NCBI RefSeq assembly: GCF_905115235.1
Contig: NC_051849.1
Coordinates: 42,149,017-42,213,016, forward strand
DNA from: Hermetia illucens
Taxonomy: Eukaryota > Arthropoda > Insecta > Diptera > Stratiomyidae
Reading direction: 5' to 3'
DNA length: 64,000 nt
The notes beneath the pieces were generated by a model. The model made no database searches. It was not told the origin of the DNA and was given only the letters and a program-made list of their open reading frames with translations. Below, piece after piece: positions 11,401-20,814 of this stretch. The position numbers were made by a program, and so were the translations under genes. How positions within the stretch are numbered: the stretch's first letter is position 1; every line of letters begins with the position of its first letter.

Positions 11401-12258
11401 TAGCCTTGGCTATTGATCAATTGAGAATTAATTCTATTTATAAACATCTCGCGCAATAGGGACTGATAATAGTATGATTAATTACTTGCATATAAACATT
11501 ACAACAAAAATTTCCATTGTTTTGTTCTTCGCATGAGTAGGCTCTCTTGAATCTAAATGTAGTTTATCTCAATGTGCTCACAGTTTACATCCATTAACTC
11601 TCAATTAGGCAAGAAGAAAGGTTATCAAAGCCTCAGAGACCCGTAGTGGTTGTTTTATGCTATTATAAACAATTCATTGTTACAATAGTTGTACAAAATT
11701 AAAAGAAAACTATTCTTCTTTTTTCGAATACAAATGCAGATACACCAGGAATCTAGTAGATATTGGCAATGGAAAGTTCAACCTATTGATCCTTTGTTGG
11801 CCAGCAGATCATGGATCAGCAATTCATGACCACGCCGACTCCCATTGTTTCATGAAGTTGCTACAAGGTGAACTGGCCGAAGTGAAATTCGAAATGCCTA
11901 AGACACAAGGAATCGAGGATGGTCCTACAGAAGCTACTCAAACAGAAAATTTCGAAGAAGAAAAACTTAAGGAGACAGCAACTACTATTCTCAAGGAGGG
12001 CGATGTAGCCTACATCAATGGTAAGTTACAACTAAAATCGCAATTATTCGATTGAATTATGCAGAGTAATCATTACTTACAGACAATATCGGACTTCATC
12101 GTGTTGAAAATCGTAACCACACAGATGGTGCGGTTTCCCTTCATCTTTACTGTCCACCATTCCAAATGTGCTCAGTATTTCCCAGTGGATCTGCGAAGAA
12201 AGTAAAATGCCCAGTAACATTCTACAGCAAATATGGCGTTCGACAGGAGCAGGAATAA
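5408..12258 (+). CDS. CDO1: Cysteine dioxygenase (non-heme iron cupin enzyme)
   Basis: The gene has three coding exons, 5408-5688, 11740-12020 and 12083-12258, with GT-AG introns of 6051 and 62 bp. The spliced product is 245 residues. Cysteine dioxygenase oxidises L-cysteine to cysteine sulfinate in the cytosol, the first step towards taurine and sulfate. The key residues of the mammalian enzyme are present: iron ligands H123 and H125 in IHDHADSHCF, the third ligand H193 in GLHRVEN, C130 of the Cys-Tyr crosslink, its partner Y210 in HLYCPPF, and the substrate-binding arginine R97 in RYTRNLVD. Compared with the roughly 200-residue mammalian enzyme there is a longer N-terminus and an acidic insertion (about residues 148-172) rich in E, T and Q. 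A second cysteine, C211, lies beside the crosslink tyrosine. The ATG at 5408 follows a probable 5' UTR splice acceptor. The large first intron is filled with LINE, mariner and foldback sequence. Confidence 0.95.
5689..6506. other. Intron sequence without recognised element
   Basis: This is the start of the long cysteine dioxygenase intron, beginning with the GTAAGTGCG donor at 5689. It is AT-rich. I see no coding homology and no repeat shared with other parts of the window. Confidence 0.4.
6507..7400 (-). mobile_element. LINE-C fragment (RNase H domain and C-terminus)
   Basis: On the minus strand this encodes the second half of the LINE-C polyprotein, including ELLWVPGQCGGEESKISDAL (RNase H end) and GILAGHNSLAGDMFKI. 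It closely follows the intact stretch at 28748-29681. The 3' end is a degenerate TA/CA-rich tract near 6507-6530, matching the (CA)n tail of the other copy. It is 5' truncated within the RNase H domain and carries frame disruptions. Confidence 0.85.
7581..7778. repeat. Foldback element with arms of about 82 bp
   Basis: The left arm (7581-7662) and right arm (7696-7778) are inverted copies that differ at a handful of positions, separated by a 33-base centre. Both arms contain a GGTCTTG/ACCAATAAATAA segment. Just inside the right arm lies CTGATGA (7681-7687), then a short stem GGGA/TCCC and GAAA (7706-7709), the order of a hammerhead ribozyme core with one extra A. Inverted terminal units with such motifs are known in Penelope-like elements. 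No protein is encoded here. Confidence 0.8.
7850..9440 (-). mobile_element. LINE-B fragment, interrupted by a mariner-like insertion
   Basis: Minus-strand sequence at 7850-8060 matches the reverse transcriptase part of LINE-B at 26230-26345. Sequence at 8655-9440 matches its linker and palm region at 26850-27330. The piece at about 8063-8655 between them belongs to a mariner-like element. The reading frame is heavily damaged. Confidence 0.75.
8063..8655 (+). mobile_element. Mariner-like transposon, internally deleted, transposase C-terminus
   Basis: The plus-strand peptide contains WRLLHDNALSYRVAVITDF, PCSPDFALYDYFLFP and LAMKGKRF. This is the C-terminal half of a mariner transposase with the HDN and the final aspartate in YDYF, close to DD34D spacing. 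The left end CCCCCTGTTCCAAAAGTAAC resembles a mariner terminal repeat. The right end (CCCGGCATTTGCAAATG) is only loosely complementary. The N-terminal half, including the first catalytic aspartate, is missing. Confidence 0.75.
9700..10245 (+). mobile_element. LINE-E (RTE-like) 3' portion
   Basis: Plus-strand fragments read NDLEQLV, VSGSDLPRIERFKYQST, then RVAPIVERRRERCLRWNGHV and NIEVDGKRPKGRPRQR, the typical C-terminus of RTE-like reverse transcriptases. It ends in GGCTGAAGAAAAAGAAGA, a GAAGAA-type tail shared with the copy at 20857-21025. A deletion joins the RT thumb to the C-terminal block near 9900. Confidence 0.85.
10246..10760. other. Intron sequence, unassigned
   Basis: GC-richer sequence up to about 10480, then AT-rich intron. 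There is no coding homology and no match to the other repeats in this window. Confidence 0.35.
10765..11000 (+). repeat. Divergent relative of the H-rep family
   Basis: Landmarks of H-rep occur in the same order but with different sequence: an AAAGTTCTGTGTGAAACAAA near-palindrome, a short CTGT tract, TTTATTCGGAAACAGCT in place of TTTCTCGGAGACGGTTA, ACGAAATTTGATAAGAA in place of ACCAAATTTGGTAGAAA, and GGTGGCTTCCCCATACAT in place of GGGGGTCCCCATACAT. It is therefore a sister subfamily rather than a decayed copy. Confidence 0.6.
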
Positions 12259-12421
12259 AGTGAGAGCCTAAGGAACCTAGTTGGAGAAAAATTTTAATTG
12301 GAGATGCTAAAACTGTAGAATAAGTTTGAAAGTTAACTTCCTTGAATAATCATAATGATTTGAAGTGTATGCACAAATTTTTTTTTAAAGATTATTCCCA
12401 AATTGGTTGCTCCAACAAAAG

Positions 12422-12427
12422 AATAAA
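12422..12427 (+). promoter_or_regulatory. Poly(A) signal of cysteine dioxygenase
   Basis: AATAAA lies about 165 bases after the stop codon at 12258, at a plausible 3' UTR distance and on the right strand. Confidence 0.55.
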
Positions 12428-12639
12428 TGTCTTAATGTTTATTATTTATTATATTTTTAAATATATGAAACAATTCGCCGAAAGAGTTTACTTGCCATTT
12501 CTTCCAAAGTTAATCGCAATAACACAGATAGGTTAATAGATAGAAAATGTGCTAACCATTATGCTTCGAAATTTCTGTTTGTAGTGGTAACCCGTAGGCA
12601 TTCAATCCGGAGTATACACTCGTTACCAGCACTTAACAC

Positions 12640-12975
12640 CAAACAAACTGGTTGAGCTATTCCTTACTAATCTTAAAAGCAGACACAAATTGCGACAAGC
12701 ATTCCTTCCAATATCAAGAGAGTGCCATAGTAAAGAATACCATGAGAACAGATTGGAAATGCTACACAAGGCCCTTGAACCATACCATGGCTCATCTAGA
12801 GGTGAGTTGCGATATCAGGAACAAGCTGGTTCTAGAGACAGTGGTGACAGACCTTATCTCAGTCGTCATTGACGCACATGAGGCCATCTGTCGGGTTAAG
12901 GCAGTCACCTCATCATGGGACGTACACTGGTGGGACAGAAACCAATCAAACACCAAGACAAAATCTCAGAGGAAT
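12640..12975 (+). mobile_element. LINE-D fragment (linker between endonuclease and RT)
   Basis: The plus-strand peptide RTDWKCYTRPL followed by DIRNKLVLETVVTDLISVVI matches, with changes, the sequence at about 53341-53440 (IRSEIELETVVVDLNRRI). This is the region after the endonuclease in RNase H-bearing LINEs. The reading is short, and it fuses directly to LINE-B at about 12976. Confidence 0.6.
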
Positions 12976-13247
12976 TTGAAATCCAAAACGGAGTCTGCCA
13001 GGGTTTCATTTAGTCACTGATATTATTTCTTCTTGCTATCGGTGAAGTTCTTCATGCTGCCTTGTTAAGATAAACACTAACAAAACCAAGGTTCTTAGTC
13101 TGACTGGTTATCATAGTCTCCCTATCTACATTAATGGATAGAGCATCGAAAACATTGATCAATTTATATATCTCGAAAGCGTGGTTTCAGCCGACAATGG
13201 CACTGAACTCTATGTTACCTACTTCATGAGAATAGCAGAGTGAAAGT
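12976..13247 (+). mobile_element. LINE-B fragment (RT palm and thumb)
   Basis: The plus-strand peptide fragments NGVCQGF, SLILFLLAIGEVLHAA and GQSIENIDQFIYLESVVSAD correspond to the LINE-B reverse transcriptase seen at 25960-26345 and 58380-58640. The YADD segment is lost by an internal deletion. Confidence 0.65.
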
Positions 13248-13248
13248 G

Positions 13249-14998
13249 ACGTATCCGGTCTAGGCCTGCCTTAATAAGGAACAACAGACTCCCGATTTTG
13301 CGCCGAGGTCCACCAATTCTATATCCATAAAAGCTGTCTGTCGTTCTGACCTACGCCATCGCTCCACCTCGGGCAGGGTCTGCCTTGTCTTCTTTTTCTA
13401 CCATAGATATTGCCCCTATGAACTTTTCGAGTTGGATCATCCTCTTCCATACGGCTTAGATGACCCGCCCACTGTAATCTATTGAGCCAGATTTTATCTA
13501 CAACCTGACGGTCATGGTATCGCTCATAGATTTCGTCGTTATGTAGGCTACGGAACCGCCCATCCTCATGTAGGGGCCAAAAATTCTTCGGAGGATTCTT
13601 CTCTCGAACGCGACCAAGAGGTCGCAATTCTTCTTGCTAAGAACCCAAGTCTCCGAGGAATACATGAGGACTGGCAAGATCATTGTCTTGTACAGTAAGA
13701 GCTTTGATCCTATGGTGAGACGTTTCGAGCGGAACACTTTTTGTAAGCTGAAATAGGCTCTGTTGGCCGCCAACAACCGTGCGGGGATTTCATCATCGTC
13801 GTCGTAGCTGTTATAGGTTGTGATTTTCGACCCTAGATAGGAGAAATTATCAACAGTCTTAAAGTTATAGTTTCCTATCTTTATTTTTCCCGTTTGACCA
13901 GTGCCGTTTGATGTTGTTGGTTGGTTGGTTTTCGGTGTTGACGTTGCCACCATATATTTTGTCTTGCCTTCATTGATGTGCAGTCCAAGATCTCGCGCCG
14001 CCTGCTCGATCTGGTTGAAGGCAGTTTGTAGATCTCGGGTCGTACTTCCCATGATGTCGATTTCGTCAGCATAGGCCAGTAGTTGGGTGGACTTAAAGAG
14101 GATCGTATCTCTTGCATTTGCCTCAGCATCACGGATCACTTTCTCGAGGGCCAGGTTAAAGAGGACTCATGATAGGGCATCCCCTTGTCGTAGACCGTTG
14201 TTGATGTCGAATGGTCTTGAGAGTGATTCTGCTGCTTTTATTTGACCTCACACATTGATCAGGGTCAGCTTAGTCAGTCTTACCAATTTTGTCGGGATAC
14301 CGAATTCTCTCATGGCCGTGTACGGTTTTACCCTGGTTATGCTATCATAGGCGGCTTTAAAGTCGATGAATAGATGCCGCAACTGTTGTCCATATTCCAA
14401 CAGTTTTTCCATCGCTTGCCGAGAGAAAATCTGATCTGTTGCTGATTTGCCTGCAGTGACGTCTCTTTGGTATGGGTCAATGATGTCCTGGGCGTATGGG
14501 GTTATGCGGCCTAGCAAGATAGCGTAGAATATCTTATAGGTGGTACACAGCAACGTTATACCTCTATAATTGCTGCACTGTGTGATATTTCCCTTTGTAT
14601 GTATGAGACAGATAAGGCATTGATTCGTTGTCTCATACCTTGAGCACAAGTTGATGAACCAATTGGTGTAATTGATCGCCTCCATATTTAACTTATTTGG
14701 CTGTAATTCCATTGGCTCCTGGCGACTTATGATTTTTTAGCCGATGAATTGCACGGACCGTTTCTCCTATCACTGGTGGTGGCAGTATTTGTCCGTCGTC
14801 TTCAGTTGGCGGAACCTCCAACTCGCCCATGTTCTGATTGTTCTGTAGCTCATCAAAGTACTCAACCCATCGCTCCAATATGCCCATTCTGTCGGAAATC
14901 AGATTTCCCTCTTTATCTCGGCAGGATGAGCATCGAGCTGTATAAGGCTTCATTCTGCTGACTTGTTGGTAAAACTTCCGCGCCTGGTGCGGAAATAC
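13249..14998 (-). mobile_element. LINE-A, longest reverse transcriptase copy
   Basis: Read on the minus strand from 14998, it gives FYQQVSRMKPYTARCSSCRD (linker), RLKNHKSPGANGI, then RT motifs LFIDFKAAYDSI (14380-14340), ADEIDIMGS (YADD block, changed to ADEI) and SKLLLYKTMILPVLMYSSET, followed by the C-terminal RNIYGRKRRQGRPCPRW block. Several frameshifts break the frame. Both ends are truncated: the upstream endonuclease is absent and the 3' end stops before the triplet tail. It lies about 390 bp beyond the end of the FAM136A-like gene. Confidence 0.92.
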
Positions 14999-15259
14999 AA
15001 AACAAACCAAAAGGATAAAATTTTAGAGATAATGATGCGTCTTACATTGTGAGTGCAATTTGGCCCATTTGCAAATATTTCAGGTAAAAAATAATCAGAT
15101 TTATATGGCTTCGTCTGCAGTAAAGGGTTAAACGATACCAATTTTGTGTTATGAATCCTTCCGCTAGCACCAATGTTCTTACAAAACTCTAAGCCTTCGA
15201 AGTTGTACGGCTGAATAACTGGTCAAAATGAAATAACATATTAAAGCTATCATTCAACT

Positions 15260-15265
15260 TTTATT
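15260..15265 (-). promoter_or_regulatory. Poly(A) signal of the FAM136A-like gene
   Basis: AATAAA on the minus strand lies about 120 bases after the stop codon at 15387, before LINE-A begins at 14998. Confidence 0.55.
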
Positions 15266-15386
15266 TACATCAGAGAAAATCATTCCCTCCATGAAATCAT
15301 GACACATGATATTAAAGCAAAATTGGAAAATTAAATGCTTTCATCTACTAAGAACTACCGGTCAGCTTAGCTGCAGACGCCCACAC

Positions 15387-16054
15387 CTACGCTTCTGGGA
15401 TCCCTTTCGGACCTTTCGACAGCACCGACTTTATCGTCTTTAGCATACTTGGAATAAGCCCTACGTGTTTATCCACACATTTCACCGCACACCTTTCGAA
15501 CTGTGCAGTGAATTTCGCAATTTCGTCCTCTGAAGGGTTGGCGCTCATCTGAACTTTCACGTCATCGTTGCATTGCTGATCATATGATAAATACATAGTT
15601 GTTAAACGAAACTGCGCCTAGTCGGAACTAACTTCTCTTACCATAACACATCTCTGCAGCCGTCCTTGAAATTCTTCCAGCTCTTTGTGTACATACTTCT
15701 GGGCACTTGTCAGTGGCGCCGCACATCTGTCTACACATCGTTGTACGGAGTCGATGCTCGATGTTTGGTCCTCACAGCACTTCGCTGCACATTTGTGCAT
15801 TTCTACCTGAAACATATTTCATTCTTTACTTATGACTTCCTTTTTCGTAAAGACAAAATAAGGGAAAATTGCATCAAGTTTATACGACCAGTAAGCCAAA
15901 GCGGCTACACTGGCAGAAGGATGTTGGGTCTAACCTTAAAACATATCTATGTCCGAGGGGTACAAACCTGCATTTTTCTCAAATAAGTTTTATCCATTTC
16001 GTCCACCAATTTTGTCATCTCTTGTTCGACACGTTGCCTCTGTTGTTCAATCAT
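15387..16054 (-). CDS. FAM136A: FAM136A-like mitochondrial twin-CX3C protein
   Basis: Three coding exons, 16054-15968, 15806-15642 and 15575-15387, are joined by GT-AG introns and give 146 residues, close to the 138 of human FAM136A. The product has four CX3C motifs at residues 35-39 (CAAKC), 53-57 (CVDRC), 82-86 (CVMQC, built across the exon 2/3 junction) and 113-117 (CAVKC). The third motif confirms that splice junction. Family landmarks include KCCEDQ, ELEEFQGRLQRC and KCVDKHVGLIPSM. The family is conserved in animals, located in mitochondria and, by its twin CX3C pattern, resembles proteins folded by intermembrane-space oxidation. Its biochemical role is poorly known. The ATG at 16054 gives a glutamine-rich helical start, MIEQQRQRVEQEM. 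There is no N-terminal presequence. The introns are about 160 and 66 bp and free of repeats. Confidence 0.93.
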
Positions 16055-16540
16055 CTTGAATCCTTATAACTCAAAGCGCTAAAGACTAAAACCAGATTTG
16101 CTAAGAGATAATGACCGGCACGGCTAACTTCGAATTACTAATGACATGTGGATTTTGACATACAAATATCAGATTAGGCTATCTCGTAGCAAGTCTTGTG
16201 AGGAAATTTTTTGGGGAAATGCGCTGAAATGTGTGGATGATGATAATCGAAGAATTAAGTTTATATGTGCGCGAGCTTTTAAATCATCGACATGGAAATA
16301 AAGTTTCTACATTTAATATTTCGTATCGACTTTACAACATCTTTTGCTTTTTCACATGTATGGCTGGCTTTAACAAGGAATCTGTTCTTACATACATTTT
16401 CCGAACTACCCCTATTTTAAAGTCATGTGAACTTAGCCCTCAAACGCCATACTCAAATGGAAAACACATTTTCATTTTCTCGCCTTAAAATACGTTCAAT
16501 CGCCAGGAATTCATACTTCAATTCGATCGTGCTCTTTTCA

Positions 16541-16727
16541 AGCTAATTTCGTACATAAAGTTCTGTATTTTGGTGCCGGAGAAAGTGGGTATCGTCGATA
16601 TTTACATCGCAACGTTGAACGTCTGTCAACCATCTGGGATAGAAGAAGATCTGCGGCCTCCATCTTCTTCTTGCTCCTCTGAAGGTGGAAATCTTCCAAG
16701 GAAAAGAAGAAGCTGTGCAATCGGTAA
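16541..16727 (+). CDS. Possible host exon of an unidentified plus-strand gene
   Basis: An open stretch encodes VCQPSGIEEDLRPPSSSC, then a basic KRRSCAI end, and stops at GCAATCG/GTAAGTAAAC, a strong splice donor at 16728. An upstream CTTTTCAAG at about 16533-16541 could be an acceptor, or the stretch could be part of a first exon divergent from the FAM136A-like gene. No family is recognised and no downstream partner exon was found in the 7 kb of repeats that follow. Confidence 0.25.
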
Positions 16728-16729
16728 GT

Positions 16730-17550
16730 AAACTATGCTTTGAAAAGATGAGGAATTTCCTCAGAACAGTTTACGACCTTATATATTTTAAATGGCATTT
16801 ACTATTGCAATCAGGTTACACACAAGACGGGCCAATAAATGTCATTTGATTATTGCGTCTTGAAAGCATTTCCATTGGAAGTTAATAGGTGGGAAAGTAA
16901 TGAAAAATATCCACATCTTGTTTACTGTGGACGATTTAGGAGAAATGTGCAATTATGACTTTTCTACATTAGTTTTCAGGAAAAATTAGATTTTAAAATT
17001 CGACGATTCACTCCAATGACCGTTTTGTAAAAATTTTATTTTACATTGCGTCCCTTTCCGCTGGGACTATTTTTCCTAAGGACTGTGCAAATTCACTAAG
17101 AACGTTCTTATATCAAGAAGAGGAGAATGATCTGAAGACATTTATTCTCAGAGTAGCTGGGAGAAAAGTTCTGGTGTAGATACCAGTTGCTATTATTAAC
17201 TGTTAGGCGATCAAGACACAAGACAGAAGATACAATCTTTAGATTTTAAAGGGTGCCAATGTTGTAAACTAAACTATGTACAGGCCCACAAATACAGTCG
17301 AACCCCTCTAATTCGGACCTTTTGGCTTTTCATTGGCCTTCCCGTTAATTTCCTACATAAAATTCGACCTATAACTCGAATTGCTCTTAGTCGAATGCTA
17401 TTTCGTAACTTTAAGAAAATATAATAGAGCCCAGCATGGCATCACCTTGTGACAAAGGCTGTCAACCAACCAAACTCACAGTGTTGAACTTCCGCAACAC
17501 TACGCTGTCGGACTACCAACCAAACACCTCGCTATCATCATAGAACTAGT
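16730..17550. other. Intergenic sequence, mostly unassigned
   Basis: There is no coding homology. At about 17294 the sequence TACAGTCGAACCCCTCTAAT resembles a pogo/Tigger-type terminal repeat (CAGT...TAATTCGGAC) next to TA, but no partner end was found. Confidence 0.3.
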
Positions 17551-17559
17551 CTGGAATCG

Positions 17560-19660
17560 TTTGACACTTTACTTCGGGCAAGGCCTCCCGCTCTCCCGGC
17601 TTTGGGAGCCTTCAAGTCAGGGAGTTCCTTTCACCAACGGGAGGGGAGCGGAGGAAGGGAGTTGTTAGGGAACTCCTTGCCATCCGGCCCCTAGGCCGGT
17701 AGAGTTCAATCTTCATCGCAATAAGAACAATCCAAGCATAATTCGCAACGCGACTCCAGCTGCCAGCGCTCTTCAGCATCTCTTTGACAATGTTGTATAG
17801 AGGAAGCTCCCCTGTCTCTGCATAAAGCTGTTGACGAAAGCCGTCCCACTTTTGTCAAGAGAAAAAGGCGTGTTCAGCGTCGTTAGCCACTCTATTGCAT
17901 AACACACAATCAGGAGATCGCACCTTTCCAATTATGTGCAGGTAAGACTAAAAACCTCCATGCCCGCTTTGAAGTTGGGTAAGGAAGTAATCAATCTCAC
18001 CGTGCGTTCGGTTCAACCACGAGTCTAAATTGTCGATGAGCTGCGCAGTCCATCTCCCCCTTGGTTCATTTTACCAAGAGAGTTGTCACTCGATAAGGGT
18101 GAGTTGACGTTTTTAGCAGGCAACCATCTCTCTTAAGTTTTCGCCCTTACAGCGGTAGATAGCTTTACGTTCCTTGGTAAGGAGGGCAACGGGGATCACT
18201 CCCGCGACCATCATCACCGCCGGTTCTGAGACAGTGCGATAAGCAGACGCCACTCGCAAAGCAGCCGGTCTCTGCACTTGAGCAAGGCGCTTCCGACGCA
18301 CTTCCTTGTCAAGAGCGTCAGCCCATACCTCCGTGACATAGAGCAGAACAGACTGCGTTGCTCCCATAGGGAAACGTTTCCTGGTAGATATAGGGTCGCC
18401 AACATTCGCCATTGGCCGACTCAAAGTATTTAATCGCTGGTTTTGACTCTCTCACCAATCGATATGGGACGCAGGGTCGGGATCCTCTTTGTGATCAGGA
18501 TGACTACTTCAATTTTTTTCCAGCGCGAGGCTGAAACCATGAGCAGTCATCCACCCGCTTACCCGTCGCACCAATATGTTAAGTCTTCTTTGCGCCTGTT
18601 CCACAGTGCAATCGGCAGCAAGTGTCGCAACGTCGTTTGCATAATCGACCAGGACTCTTCAGGTATATCGAGTCTCAGCAAGCTATCGTAGGAAGCGGTC
18701 CAGAGGTCCGGCCCTGGGATGGGTTCCTGTACTACTCCCAACGTGATTCCCATCCTCCTCTGACCCCCTAGCGTCTCATAGAGCAGGGAGCTGTCTTTCA
18801 AATAATCCCTCAATGTCCGCAAGAGGTAGCTTGGCTCGTGAAATGAATTTTCTAATGTGCCTAGCATATCTGTGCATCTTACGGAATTGAAGACATTTCT
18901 GACATCAATCGTCATGAGGAACACTATCCGTCGAGATCGGTGGGTAACCTTTATAATAGCATCCATTTCGGATCTCCATCTCCCTGTTTTGAACCCAAAC
19001 TGCCTTGGGGATAAAACCCCGGAAGCGGAGATCGCTTCAGTGAGTCTACTCCTGATGAACTTCTCGGGCACTTTCCCGGCCGTGTCAAGCATAGACAGCG
19101 GTCGATGTACAGACGGGAGCTCCGAGTGTCCTCTTCTCTTGCTGATCAACGCGAATCTGGCTATCTTCCAGCGACAAGAAAAAATGCCGTCTCAAGTAAG
19201 CGTTGAACGCCCCAAGCAGCAAGTCTGGCCGTTGGCGGAACACCAATTTGTAGACTTCCGCTGGGATGTCATCAAGATCTGCCGCCTTCTTGTTTTTCAT
19301 AGTGAGAACCGCTTCTTCGAGCTCTCTCATTGTGAAAAGAGGGCAATATCCGACGCTTTCCGCACTAGTGTCGTCAACCCGTACAGAATGCCTGGGGAAT
19401 AATGCCCGTACAATGCGGTCCATCTGGTCGAGTTGCAGAGCCCCGTTTTTTGCGGGTAACAAGCTTATAGCCCAGTCCCGAGGGGTCCTCATTCTCCTCG
19501 TTGACGAGGTTCTGCCAGCCGCGAGTTTTTCTTTTATTTATCACGCTGCGGAGTTCCCTTTTTGCTGATCTGTACTGTGCCTTTATGGCGCAGGCCTCCT
19601 CGTTGGCATAGGTCCTAATAGGTTTGCCAGTCGCGAACATCGACTGCGCGAGATAATATG
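17560..19660 (-). mobile_element. R1-like LINE, reverse transcriptase to C-terminal domain
   Basis: Minus-strand fragments in order are KKAADLDDIPAEVYKLVF (19300-19250), HRPLSMLDTAGKVPEKFI and LSPRQFGFKTGR (19100-18990), LMTIDVRNVFNSVRC (RT motif A), GITLGVVQEPIPGPDLW (motif B region), RRYGLTLLTRK, and AYRTVSEPAVMMVAGVIPV (18240-18180). The last is a hallmark of the R1/I-type LINE C-terminus. Minus-strand codons continue to about 17700. The YADD box region (about 18650) is altered. Multiple frameshifts are present. The domain order and wording fit the R1 clade best. No rRNA gene target is nearby. Confidence 0.85.
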
Positions 19661-20490
19661 CAGTTCAGCGAAATGAGGGCCGAGGTTCTTGGTTCGGAAA
19701 CATTAACTCCCTGTCGGGACACAACGATTTTATCACGTACGTTGACTTAATAGTTAACAAAACTAAACCCATCCGGGGTAAACTACTCCAATAAAGACTT
19801 GTAGTTTCGATGCAGATTGATACTACCGAAAATTCCAATCCCAAAGGAGCTAAATGGCCTAATAAGGGAGGGGACACAATCACAAAAAAAGTCTAACTTG
19901 CGCGGGATGGATCTACGCGACAACCGCCCCCGTCTTCCTGTCCTCCTATTATATATTAAAGGCAGTATTACTGTATTTCTCTTATTGTTAAATGCTTTGT
20001 AGGTGTCCATAACTGAAAATATATTCTTCGTGTGCAACAAATTAAGACATCGCCCGATGGATATAAAAGTTCAATGCTGGATATTAAATTTGTTTTCGAG
20101 CGTACCCTCTTAAAAGTTAATCGATTCACTGGTTTAAACTAATTATGGGCTAGTATTGTAAAGTTTAATCTTACCGTCCCATTTATAAATGAGATTCATT
20201 GAAAATTTGGGCGTTGAACATGAGAATAATGGAATTTTTTTCTTAAATCTATTATAATTTTTCCTTCATGCATCTAGGATCCTAAAACCCTTTTCCTTTA
20301 GATCTTAGATTAGATCCAATGTCGTCCACAATATACTGTACACAAACGTAACAAAACTTATTTGGTGTGTTTTTGCAATTACGACGTCCCCTTAGTTCAG
20401 TAGTCTTGTTGGATTTTCAAATAAATATGTACAAAGATATTGTCTTTATCGAATAGAAACGATCTGTAAACAAAACAAAATAATAAAAAA
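19661..20490. other. Unassigned AT-rich sequence
   Basis: No coding homology and no repeat shared with other parts of the window. Confidence 0.35.
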
Positions 20491-20503
20491 GTATAATATA
20501 TCG

Positions 20504-20784
20504 TCCGGATAGCTGAGTGGTTAGAGCGCAAGGCTGTCGTACGGAAGGTCGCGGTTCAAATCTCACTGGTGGCAGTGGAATTTGTATCGTGATTTGACGT
20601 CGGATACCAGTCGACTCAGCTGTGAATGAGTACCTGAGTCAAATCAGGGTAATAATCTCGGGCGAGCGCAATGCTGACCACATTGCCTCCTAGTGTACCG
20701 TTACGGTCTTGAATGAAGTGCTCTAACACACTTCAAGGCCCTGATCCAACATGGATTGTTGCGCCAACGATTATTATTATTATT
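20504..20784 (+). mobile_element. tRNA-derived SINE with perfect target duplication
   Basis: The copy is 281 bp, starting TCCGGATAGCTGAGTGG (A-box) with B-box GCGGTTCAAATCTC. The body ends GGATTGTTGCGCCAACG and then an (ATT)n tail. It is flanked by a perfect 12-base direct repeat TATAATATATCG at 20492-20503 and 20785-20796, so it arose by target-primed retrotransposition and is young. The conserved box positions suggest pol III transcription. Confidence 0.93.
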
Positions 20785-20814
20785 TATAATATATCGAAAA
20801 CTTCAATTGTTTCT

